Shown piece by piece: positions 42,040 through 50,181 of a stretch of DNA of 64,000 nucleotides. This stretch comes from Prorocentrum cordatum (taxonomy: Eukaryota > Sar > Dinophyceae > Prorocentrales > Prorocentraceae). The first letter of the stretch is position 1. The number at the start of each line of letters is the position of its first letter. The stretch covers positions 180,001-244,000 of the forward strand of contig CAUYUJ010016303.1 in assembly GCA_963575745.1 (NCBI GenBank). The letters run 5' to 3'. The notes beneath the pieces were generated by a model. The model saw only the letters and a list, made by a program, of their open reading frames with translations, did not search any database and was not told the DNA's origin. Both the position numbers and the translations under genes were made by a program.

Positions 42040-43345
42040 GGTGCTGGTCGTTGTGCTGGTGGTTGCGCTGGTCGTCGTGCTGGTCGTGGTGCTGGTCGTC
42101 GCGCTGGTCGTTGTGCTGGTCGGAATGCTGGTCGTGGTGCTCGTCGTTGTGGTGGTCGTGGCTCTGGTCGCTGTGCTGGTCGTGGTGCTGGTCGTGGTGC
42201 TGGTCGTTGTGCTGGTCGTTGCGCTGGTCGCTGTGCTGGTCGGAGTGCTGGTCGTGGTGTTGGTCGTGGTGCTGCTCGTTGCGCTGGTCGGAGTGCTGGT
42301 CGTTGTGCTGGTCGTGGTGTTGGTCGTGGTGCTGCTCGTTGCGCTGGTCGGGGTGCTGGTCGTCGCGCTGGTCGTTGTGCTGGTCGAAGTGTTGGTCGTG
42401 GTGCTGGTCGTTGTGCTGGTCGTGATGGTGGTCGTTGCGTTGGTCGTTGTGCTGGTCGTGGTGCTGGTCGTCACGCTGGTCGTGGTGCTGGTCGGGGTGG
42501 TGATCGTTGTGCTGGTCGTTGCGTTGGTCGTTGTGCTGGTCGGAGTGCTGGTCGGAGTGCTGGTCGTGGTGCTTGTCGTCGCGCTGGTCGTCGCGCTGGT
42601 CGTTGTGTTGGTCGTGGTGCTGGTCGTTGTGCTGGTCGTTGTGCTGGTCGTTGCGCTGGTCGCTGTGCTGGTCGGAGTGCTGGTCGTTGTGCTGGTCGTG
42701 GTGCTAGTCGTCGCGCTGGTCGTTGTGCTGGTCGAAGTGTTGGTCTTGGTGCTGGTCGCTGTGCTGGTCGATGTGCTGGTCGTGCTGCTGGTTGTGGTGC
42801 TGGTCGGAGTGCTGGTCGTTGTGCTGGTCGGGGTCGTTGTGCTGGTCGGAGTGCTGGTCTTGCTGCTGGCCGCAGTGCTTGTCGTTGCGCTGGTCGGAGT
42901 GCTGGTCGTTGTGCCCGTCGTGGTGCTCGTCGTTGCGTTGGTTTGAGAGCTGGTCGTTGTGCTGGTCGTCGCGCTGGTCGTTGTGTTGGTCGTGGTGCTG
43001 GTCGTTGTGCTGGTCGTGGTGCTGGTCGTCGCGCTGGTCGCTGTGCTGGTCGTTGTGCTGGTCGGGAGGCTGGGCGTGGTGCTGGTCGTCGTGCTGGTCG
43101 GAGTGCTGGTCGCGGTGCTGGTCGGAATTGTGGTCGTGGCGTTGGTGGTTGTGCTGGTGGGAGTGCTGGTCCTGGTGCTGGTCGCCGCGCTGGTCGGAGT
43201 GGTGGTCGTCGTGCTGGTCGTTGTGCCGACTGGAGTGCTGGTCGTCGTGCTGGTCGTGGCGCTGGGAGTTGCGCTGGTGCTGATCGCAACGGCGTTGATG
43301 CTGGTGTTGGTGGTGGTGCTGGTGTTGATGCTGGTCGCCGTGTGG
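42040..43345. repeat. 12-bp minisatellite, long block
   Basis: Roughly 105 copies of GTGCTGGTCGTT and close variants, stop-free in all six frames. Bordered on both sides by minus-strand sequence that looks coding (43345-43690 and 41896-41480), so it may encode a long (NDQH)n tract inside a protein, but frame evidence across the block is lacking. Confidence 0.95.
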
Positions 43346-43933
43346 ACGCTGGCCAGTCTGCTGGTGGCCAGTCGCGCCCAGTGCCCGCACGCCGCCCATG
43401 CTGCTAGCACCGCCCCCCGCTCCACCGTTGCCATTGCCGCCCCTCCCCTCCACGCCTCCACTGCCGCCCCTCCCCGTTCTTCTTACCATGATGCCACTGC
43501 CGTCCCTCTCACCGCACTGCTCGATGAGTGCGCTGATGAACGTGATGTCGTGTCTCGCGGGGTCTCTGATGTTGTTGCCGAACGTCATGCAGTACGCGCC
43601 CCACTGCTCCTTGGCGACAGGATCACTCCTTTGCATCTGCTTGATTTGGTCCACCATGGCCCTTCTTGACATCAGCTCGGTCGCCGTCCGCGGGGGCAGG
43701 CGAGGCCGCCATCCGTGGGAGAAGGGCTCGGCGCCGCTGGCCGCCGTCGCTTCGGCAGCCGATGGCACCGCCGCAGCCATCCGTCCGGCGCTCCGCATCC
43801 CCCAGGCGGCGCGCACGGCAAGGCTTGAGCCAGAGCTACGGACGCTGTTGGGGAAACGCGAAGCGTCAATAATTGTTTTCATATGCTTGCGGCATTGGCG
43901 GAAGTTCGGGCGCGGGGAGTGGATCAATGTCAC
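43345..43933 (-). CDS. unknown protein N-terminal module
   Basis: The minus strand reads LMSRRAMVDQIKQMQRSDPV and AKEQWGAYCMTFGNNIRDPA then RHDITFISALIEQC, a compact, protein-like segment (about residues 85-145 of the frame). It is followed by a Gly/Asn/Gln/His-rich tail leading into the (NDQH)n minisatellite in the same frame. The pattern 'QIKxxQRSDPxxKxxWxxYCxxFGxxxRDPxRHD' resembles a module I believe recurs in dinoflagellate RNA-binding proteins, but I cannot name it. The frame given begins inside the end of the adjoining C2H2 piece, so the true start is unknown. Confidence 0.4.
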
Positions 43934-44486
43934 GGAATGCCTCGATCAGCGCTCCTCTCGCCGTTCTCCGCGGGCGAGGGCCTACCAGCGCAGGTCGCAG
44001 TGCCTTGAGGTCTCGACCTCCCTGTCTCCTCGTACTGCGGGCTGCCTCGAGGTCCAGCCGCCTGCTGTGGGCCGCCGTGCCGTGGTCGGCCAGCTCGCCA
44101 TGCAGCACGATTTCCATGAGGCAGTGCCTGCGGTTGTGGCGGAGATGTCGGGCTAGCTGCCCGCGTGTAGAAAAAACCTGTTTTGCATACTTGGCATTCC
44201 GTGCCGATGGCAGCCCTTTGCGCCATGCCAATCGGGTCGTGTACGACTGCTCGATGGGTTTTCCACCCCGCGACTGACTTGGTCACCTCTCCGCACTCGT
44301 ACCAGATGTACTGCTTCTTGTCCGTCGGTGGTTCCTTGGGTAGGATACCCGCCTGCCGCTGCAGCTCCGTGAGTGTTGCTTGCCATTGGAGTACACGTGA
44401 CTGCTCTGCATCGTGGGCTCTGCTTCTTGCCAAGGTCGCCGCGCAACGGGTCAGGAAATCCCGTGGGCATTCACGAGCGTAGGCGA
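43866..44486 (-). pseudogene. C2H2 zinc-finger fragment, possibly LINE-derived
   Basis: YIWYECGEVTKSVAGWKTHR then AVVH, followed by CQVCKTGFF and, after a frame change near 44170, YTRGQLARHLRHNRRHC form two C2H2-like fingers. They are preceded by an amphipathic stretch (LQWQATLTELQRQAGILPKE). The frame change lies at an A-run (GTAGAAAAAACCTG). The piece ends DPLPAPELPPMPQAYENNY. Paired fingers of this kind occur in some dinoflagellate LINE proteins, hence the suggestion. Its upstream edge is cut by the TCC array at 44487. Confidence 0.5.
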
Positions 44487-44628
44487 CCCTCCTCCTCCTC
44501 CTCCTCCTCCTCCTCCTCCTCCTCCTCCTCCTCCTCCTCCGTCACCTCCTCCCACCCTCCTCCTCCTCCTCCTCCTCCACCTCCTCCTCCTCTCCTCCTC
44601 CTCCTCCTCCTCCTCCTCCTCCTCCTCC

Positions 44629-44662
<34 letters not shown>

Positions 44663-44880
44663 TCATCTCATCATCACCGGTCCTCTCTTTCTCTTCCTCC
44701 TCCCCGACCCTCCACCTCCTCCTCCTTCTCCTCCTCTTCCTCCAACGTTTCCTCCTTCTCCTCCTTCTCCCTCCTCCTCGACCATCCTCCTCCCTCCCTC
44801 TCCTCCTCCTCCTCCTCCTCCTCCTCCTCCTCCTCCTCCTCATCATCATCATCATCATCATCATCAGCATCATCATCGCC
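44487..44880. repeat. (TCC)n and (ATC)n arrays
   Basis: TCC blocks alternate with two ATC runs (about 44630-44660 and 44838-44876). Both ATC runs directly follow a TCC run, as if a TCC-ATC module had been duplicated. Confidence 0.95.
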
Positions 44881-45389
44881 TCATCGGCCCTCATTCCCCG
44901 CCCGTGCTCAATTTGACCCAAATATGCAATATGCCGCAACCGACAGTGAAGGAGCGTGGCTTCAACACTGCGCACCAGGAAGAGAGCTAAAGACCCACGC
45001 CAGTTCAAACATGACACGGAACCGACCTCGAGCGAGTCTGAAGTTCAGCCTCCTTGCTGCGCTGCTGCGCTGGCACGGTGGCGAGGTTGGCCACGGGCAG
45101 CTGGATGCTGTGCCAGCACACATACAGCAACGCAACATCGAGGTTTGAGCGCACCATCAGGCAGAATAGACGACGAAGTGAATGGGTGGCACTCCTTTTC
45201 GTGCTGACCCACGCCAAAGGCTGCCCCACGTCTTGCTTCTACGGCAACAGGAGGTCCTGTCCTAGCGAGGAGGGGCGGACGGAAAGAGAGCGAGGAGGAG
45301 GGTGAGATCGGCGGACGGCAACTATACACCACGCCGGCCCTGGCCCCTGGCCAGGCCAATCCTGGGCCCAGCATCGCCGTGCGCTCCCT
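44881..45389. other. no recognised gene; degenerate family H relative at the end
   Basis: 45300-45389 (CAACTATACACCACGCCGGC, CCTGGCCAGGCCAATCCTGG) resembles family H. The rest is unassigned. Confidence 0.35.
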
Positions 45390-45876
45390 CCCGCCGTGGC
45401 CAGCAAGGCACGCGCGGCGGCCCTCGGCGCAGCATGGACCTGGCCTCAGGCCGGGCATGTCCTCTTACAGGGGGACTTGGGCAGAGCAGTACAGACTGTG
45501 CAATCAAAAATCAAAGTGCACGAAGAAGCGTCCCCTGCCTATCCCTTGACTGTGTTTTGAACATCCCTCCTGTAGAGGGACATGCCCGACTTAGCGTGCG
45601 CTCCTTCCCTGAGGACGCCCGCAATGGGTACGGAAAAGTGGGCACAGTGCCCAACAACAAATGCTGCCCCGAACCAGCAGCGGCCGCTGTTGGGCAGACG
45701 GCCGTCTGTCTCAACCAGACACGGGCCGCGGCGGCGCGGAGGGTCCTGCTCAAGAGGAACAGGAACTGCGGTCGGGCATTGTGCTCCTTTCTTTCGCGCC
45801 CACTTCGTTCGTGCCGACTCCCGCCGTGGCAAGCAGGGCACGCGCGGCGGCCCTCGGCGCAGCCTGGGCCTGGCCA
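45390..45876. repeat. 55-bp direct repeat pair
   Basis: CCCGCCGTGGCCAGCAAGGC ... CTCGGCGCAGCATGGACC at 45390-45446 recurs as CCCGCCGTGGCAAGCAGGGC ... CTCGGCGCAGCCTGGGCC at 45822-45876. The family D copy D4 starts exactly at the end of the first copy. Confidence 0.75.
45446..45593. mobile_element. family D MITE-like element, copy D4
   Basis: The left end TCAGGCCGGGCATGTCCTCT and the right end TGTAGAGGGACATGCCCGAC then TTA are inverted. 148 bp. The flanks (GGACCTGGCC and GCGTGCGCTC) do not match, so the target duplication is lost or the element was rearranged. Confidence 0.7.
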
Positions 45877-45903
45877 GCACCGGCGTGGGTGCACCGCCAG
45901 CGT

Positions 45904-46065
45904 TGAAGGGGCCCCAGGACACACAAATAAATACACACAAATAAAAGAATCCCCCATATGTTCTCATATTTTCTGGGTCTTTGTCTTCCCCCCCACTTCC
46001 CATATTTTCCCATATTTTCTGGGGATCGCCGATTCATTGTGTCTGTGTGTTTTTTCCCCTCCTGA
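45904..46065 (+). mobile_element. family A element, copy A5
   Basis: 162-bp copy with perfect AGCGT duplications (45899-45903 and 46066-46070). The terminus here reads TGAAGGGGCCCCAGGACACA. Confidence 0.9.
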
Positions 46066-46160
46066 AGCGTCCCCCGAGCGGAGGGAGGAGGGCTCGCGGC
46101 GGCGCGCGGCTGCACAGCTCGCGGGGACGCGGCGCCGGAGCCGGGGAGGGGCCGGGCCAC

Positions 46161-46501
46161 GATGGGCCGATCTTCCACCACCACCACCACCACAGGTCGG
46201 AGAGGGAGGAGGAGGAGGAGGAGGAGGAGGAGGAGGACGAGGAGGAGGAGGAGGAGGGGGAATCAGAACGCCACAATCGTAGTATACAGGTTCGGTCAAT
46301 GAATAAAGAAGAAGAGGAGGAGGAGGAGGAGGAGGACGAGGAGGGGGAATCAGAACGCCACAATCGTAGGATACAGGTTCGGTCAAGGAAAAAAGAGGAG
46401 AAAAGAAGAGGAGGAGGAGGAGGAGGAGGAGGAGGAGGAGGAGGAGGAGGAGGACCTCCCTCGGCCGGCCCATGGTGGCGGTAGTGAACAGTCGGCCCAT
46501 C
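46161..46501. mobile_element. family N palindromic element with a (GGA)n core, copy N2
   Basis: The left arm GATGGGCCGATCTTCCACCA...CAGGTCGGAGAGGG and the right arm CCTCCCTCGGCCGGCCCATG...GTCGGCCCATC are inverse. The core is a GGA array holding two 54-bp copies of GGAATCAGAACGCCACAATC...GGTTCGGTCAA (46259-46312 and 46347-46400). In this copy the core is GGA on the strand where N1 has TCC. Confidence 0.7.
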
Positions 46502-46679
46502 AGAGCAGGGCGCGCCGCGCCGCGCCGCACGACGCCAGGCCTCATAACGCGAGGGCAGGGCTCTGTCCCCTCATAGAGCCCGTGCCCCCGGCCAGCGCGC
46601 CACGGGGCCACGGGCGCGCGAAAAAGAGGCCGCGCCTGCTCGCCCGGGTGGGGCGGCCCCACGGGGGGAGGGCCCATGG

Positions 46680-46742
46680 AAGAAGAAGAAGAAGAAGAAG
46701 AAGAAGAAGGAGAAGAAGAAGAAGCAGAAGCAGAAGAAGAAA
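46680..46742. repeat. (GAA)n array
   Basis: AAGAAG run with AGCAGA interruptions, the only sizeable GAA array in the window. It directly precedes element F1. Confidence 0.9.
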
Positions 46743-46761
46743 CGGCACAAACACAAACTTC

Positions 46762-46893
46762 TGGCGCTCCGCGCGGATCTCTTGGATCTGCGCTGGGCCC
46801 CCCGCCCTGGCGCGCGGAGCACGCCAGGGGCGGCGCCGGAGGCGCCGCGTGAGGGGGCCCCGCGCGGATCCAAGAAATCCGCGCGGAGCGCCA
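46762..46893. mobile_element. family F hairpin element, copy F1
   Basis: The termini TGGCGCTCCGCGCGGAT and ATCCGCGCGGAGCGCCA are perfect inverted repeats of 17 bp. The centre has a second hairpin (GGCGGCGCCGGAGGCGCCGC). Flanks ACAAACTTC (46753-46761) and ACAAAGTGC (46894-46902) match at 7 of 9, suggesting a 9-bp duplication as in Mutator-type elements. Confidence 0.7.
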
Positions 46894-46960
46894 ACAAAGT
46901 GCGCTTGTGCCCATTGTTTCCTCTTCTGTGGGCGGGCCCTCCCCCCGTGGGGCCGCTCCA

Positions 46961-47108
46961 GGAGGAGGAGGAGGAGGAGGAGGAGGAGGACGAGGAGGAG
47001 GAGGAGCAGGAGGAGGAGGAGGAGGAGGATCAGGAGGAGGAGGACCAGGAGGAGGAGGGAGGAGGAGGAGGAGAACCAGGAGGAGGAGGAGGAGGAGGAG
47101 GAGGAGGC
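46961..47108. repeat. (GGA)n array
   Basis: GGA run with GAC, AGC, ATC and ACC variants. 47109-47350 beyond it is very GC-rich without a recognised gene. Confidence 0.9.
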
Positions 47109-47357
47109 GGGAGCAGGTGCGGCTCCCTTGTGTGCGCCCAGGCAGCGGCGCCGCCGCGCCGCGCTGCGGCCCCCCACCCCCCCCCGCGGGGGAGGGGGGG
47201 GGGCTCCGGAGCGCCCGACGGGGGCTCGCGGCGCGAGGGCTCAGCAGGCGGCGTGCGCCCTCGCGCCCCCGGCGGGGGGCCGCAGAGGGGGGGGCCCTGC
47301 GGGGCGCACGCGGGAGGGAGCGGCCGCACGGGGCCCGCGCAGGGCGGGGGCACCCAT

Positions 47358-47516
47358 TGATGGGCAAGTGTTCCACCACCGCGACGATATGTGGGACGGG
47401 GAAGAAAGGAGGATCAGGAGGTCCTCCTCCTCCTCCTCCTCCTCCTCCTTTTCCTCCTCTTCCTTCTCCTCCTCCCTCTCCAACCTATGGTATTGGTGGT
47501 GGAAAATGGGCCCATC
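47358..47516. mobile_element. family N palindromic element with a (TCC)n core, copy N3
   Basis: The left arm TGATGGGCAAGTGTTCCACC and the right arm (CTCCAACCTATGGTATTGGT...GGAAAATGGGCCCATC) are inverse, as in N1. The core is a short TCC array (47419-47480). The right border runs into a CATC run, so no duplication can be judged. Confidence 0.65.
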
Positions 47517-47556
47517 CATCCATCCATCCCTCGAGGCAGGGGTCGACCTCAAGAGT

Positions 47557-47709
47557 TAGGTCGGGCATGTCCCCCTACAGGCGGATCTTGGGCGAACAGT
47601 TATTGATAGTCAACACATGCTCAAAAATAGCAACAAAAAACGAATGATCGTCCCCAGACTGTTTTAACTATTCTGAATATTCCTCCTGCAGAGGGACGTG
47701 CCCAACTTC
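47557..47709. mobile_element. family D MITE-like element, copy D5
   Basis: Ends TAGGTCGGGCATGTCCCCCT and CTGCAGAGGGACGTGCCCAA then CTTC. CTCAAGAG occurs next to both ends (47548-47555 and 47712-47719), an 8-bp remnant of the 9-10-bp duplication. Confidence 0.8.
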
Positions 47710-48417
47710 ATCTCAAGAGCGGTCTGCAATCGATTTCGTTGTGCTTTCGTTATGTTATCGTGTTCCTTATTGCTTTCGTCCTCATGTTGCCTTCGTCGTC
47801 GCTTGCTTCCGTTGTTTTTCGTGTTGTTTCCGTTTTTCCGAGGGCCAGGAGACCTCAAGAGGGCGCTGGTGCCTAGATGCCCGGGAGGGCATCACCGAGG
47901 GCTCCCTGGGAGAGCAACCGAATCCAGCCGGGCGAAGAACCCCCTCCCGCTCTGCGCGGGTGCGAGCGTGGCCACGCCCCCCTGCAGTCAAGAGTCAAGT
48001 TTCCCACAGGGATCGACCTGAAGTGTTTTTCGTGCTGGCTTTTCGTTCGCTCGTGAGCGTTTTTCATTTCGGCGTTTCGATCTTGGGCGGAAAGGGGGGG
48101 AGGGGGGGCGGGGGTCTGGCTCCAGACCTCTGCTCAGTGCGACTCTCTTTGCAGGAGTACTGCCTCTGGGGGAGGCTCCACCCGCTCGAAAAAGGCGCCG
48201 ACAAAACAGCCAAGAGCCACTCCACGGGGGGGGGGAGGGAAAGGGGGCTTGGGGGCCCGCGCCGATCGGCAGAACAATACAGTCGGGGCGTCGACCTAAG
48301 GAACCCTAAATAAGGAACGAGGCCCCTCGCTTCCATGAGTCAAACTTCGGCTCCCCATCGAAAACAGAAGGAAGACCTGAGGCAAGCTGTGAAACACACT
48401 TGAGGAACGCGGAGCCC
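47710..48417. other. no recognised gene
   Basis: Includes a T-rich stretch (47735-47840) with TTTCGTTGTG/TTTCGTCCTC words and a G-run near 48095-48110. No domain recognised. Confidence 0.4.
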
Positions 48418-48422
48418 CTCCC

Positions 48423-48720
48423 CATCCCAAAAGGGTTCCTTCTTCAAGGCCCCGACGGTACACATTGAAAAAACGAGAACACTCCTCTTTGTCTTCGCTC
48501 CGCCCCTGCCGCAAGGCGGCGCCGGCACGGCAGCGACCCACGGAGTCGCCACAGCTCCGTGCAGGACGACCCCCATCCAAAAGGGGTCCTTTTTCAAGGC
48601 CCCGACTGTATACATTAAAAAACGATCGCTCTTCTCGTCGTCGATCCGCCTCTGCCGCAAGACGGCGCCGGCACGGAAGCGACCCACGGAGCCGCCACAG
48701 CTCCGTGCAGGACGGACGAC
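48423..48720. repeat. 150-bp tandem duplication
   Basis: Two units beginning CATCCCAAAAGGGTTCC and CATCCAAAAGGGGTCC, each ending ACAGCTCCGTGCAGGACG. The period of 150 bp keeps the minus strand open as a 50-residue repeat (FFNVYSRGLEKGPLLDGGRP and FFNVYRRGLEEGTLLGWGGA). Confidence 0.8.
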
Positions 48721-48806
48721 CCCTGCCCCCGGGGAGGCGCCCGCTCCGCCCCTCCCGTGGGCGAGGAGATCCGGCCCTCTGCGAGACCACCCTCGGCGGC
48801 CAGCGA

Positions 48807-48808
<2 letters not shown>

Positions 48809-48838
<30 letters not shown>

Positions 48839-48873
48839 GAGGAGGAGGAGGAGGAGGAGGAGGAGGAGGAGGA
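48809..48873. repeat. (GGA)n array at a LINE 3' end
   Basis: Nearly pure GGA run next to the 3' end of the minus-strand LINE, in the same orientation as the GGA array at its 5' end (55367-55460). On the LINE sense strand the element is followed by (TCC)n. Confidence 0.95.
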
Positions 48874-48900
48874 CAGCGTACAGGGGAGGTCAGCTCCACT

Positions 48901-50166
48901 CTAGGAGGAGGGCTCGGCGGCACCAGACGCCGCAGCCGCCCGATTCGCAATCGGAAGCGACGAGGAGGAAGAAGCGGGGAAGGAGCACGCAGCAGCAGGA
49001 GCAGAGCTCATCGGAGCGACGGACAGAGAAGGGGTCGGGGAAAACGACAGCGGCAGATCGAACGTCAAGGGAGAGGAGCGAGGGTAGACGGCAGAGGGCA
49101 GCAGCAGGGGGGTCACAAGGGACGAGGAAGGAAGAACGGACAGGATGGCAGGCGTGGCATCAGGCGCGGGGGGGCAGGGCGGGGCGCGTGGGGCAAAAGA
49201 GGGCGCAGGGACAGTCGAGAAGACGCAGCGACGGGAGGGCCTTGGAGGAGAGCGCTCAGGGCAAGGTGGGATCCACGGCGCGGACCACAGGGAGTGAGGA
49301 GATAGACTCTGGGTCGACGGGCAGGCCACCAGGGTCCCAGAGGATCGCGAAGCGGGTCCTGGGGAAGTCATCGAAGAGCAGGAAGCACTTGGAGTCCAGG
49401 GCGCCATGGGAGCGGTTGCGGGCCCAGGAGAGGTAGCTAGGACATGCCCTTGTCGAGAGCGCCGCACGATCATGGAGGAGACAGAGTCATGCCCAGCAGC
49501 CTGCGGTCGAGGGAGTAATGGGCACCCCTGCCTATGGCTAAGCGTTCTGTGAGCTGCCGACCAGCGAGACCACCCCTCGCAATTCACTCCAGAGGCCTGG
49601 CACGACGGGCTCGAGGAGCACCCGCCGCCAGGACTTTGCGTTCTGACTTCCCCAGTCGCAGCTCCAGTACCCAGCTTCTCCAACTCTACACAATTTACTC
49701 TATGAGCCTGGACACCTGGGCTCGCGGAGCACCCAGTGCCAGGACTTGGCGTTCTGACGAGGTCGGTACCCAACCTCCTTCGCGATGAGAGCTCGATGTA
49801 GTCGTGGTTATCGCTGTGCTCGGCTCTGGGAGGCGTCGCAATGAGGGTCGCTGGTGTACCAGGTGTGGAGGGAGAAGAGAAGTTGCAGTCGTCGGTGTAG
49901 GCCGTGGGGACAAGCCGCGGTGTGAGGCATGGTGATAGATTATCATTCCAGTCCACGCCAGAGCCAGGGCAGCGAACTCCATCAGTGTCGGCGCAGGGCT
50001 TGTTGTCCGAGTCCAGGTACGTCGAGGTGTGCCCATGACTGCCAGCGTCCATTCCATCATCATCATATGGATCTTCATGTTGATCAGAATGCGAGTCGTC
50101 GTCCTCGTCGGTGCTGGAAGAGGTCGAGGAAGTCGACGACTGTGTTGGTAGGCGGTGGAGAGTCAA
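48901..50166 (-). other. open 3' region of the LINE, Ser/Pro-rich
   Basis: The ORF2 frame continues open here for about 420 codons after its second TGA and ends at TAG (48901-48903), about 20 bp before the GGA array. It begins acidic (STDEDDDSHSDQHEDPYDDD) and contains a duplicated segment (VRTPSPGTGCSASPG and VRTQSPGGGCSSSPS). Either it is a genuine C-terminal extension cut off by nonsense mutation, or a 1.3-kb 3' untranslated region that happens to be open. Confidence 0.45.
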
Positions 50167-50181
50167 TGCCTCAGGGGGCTG

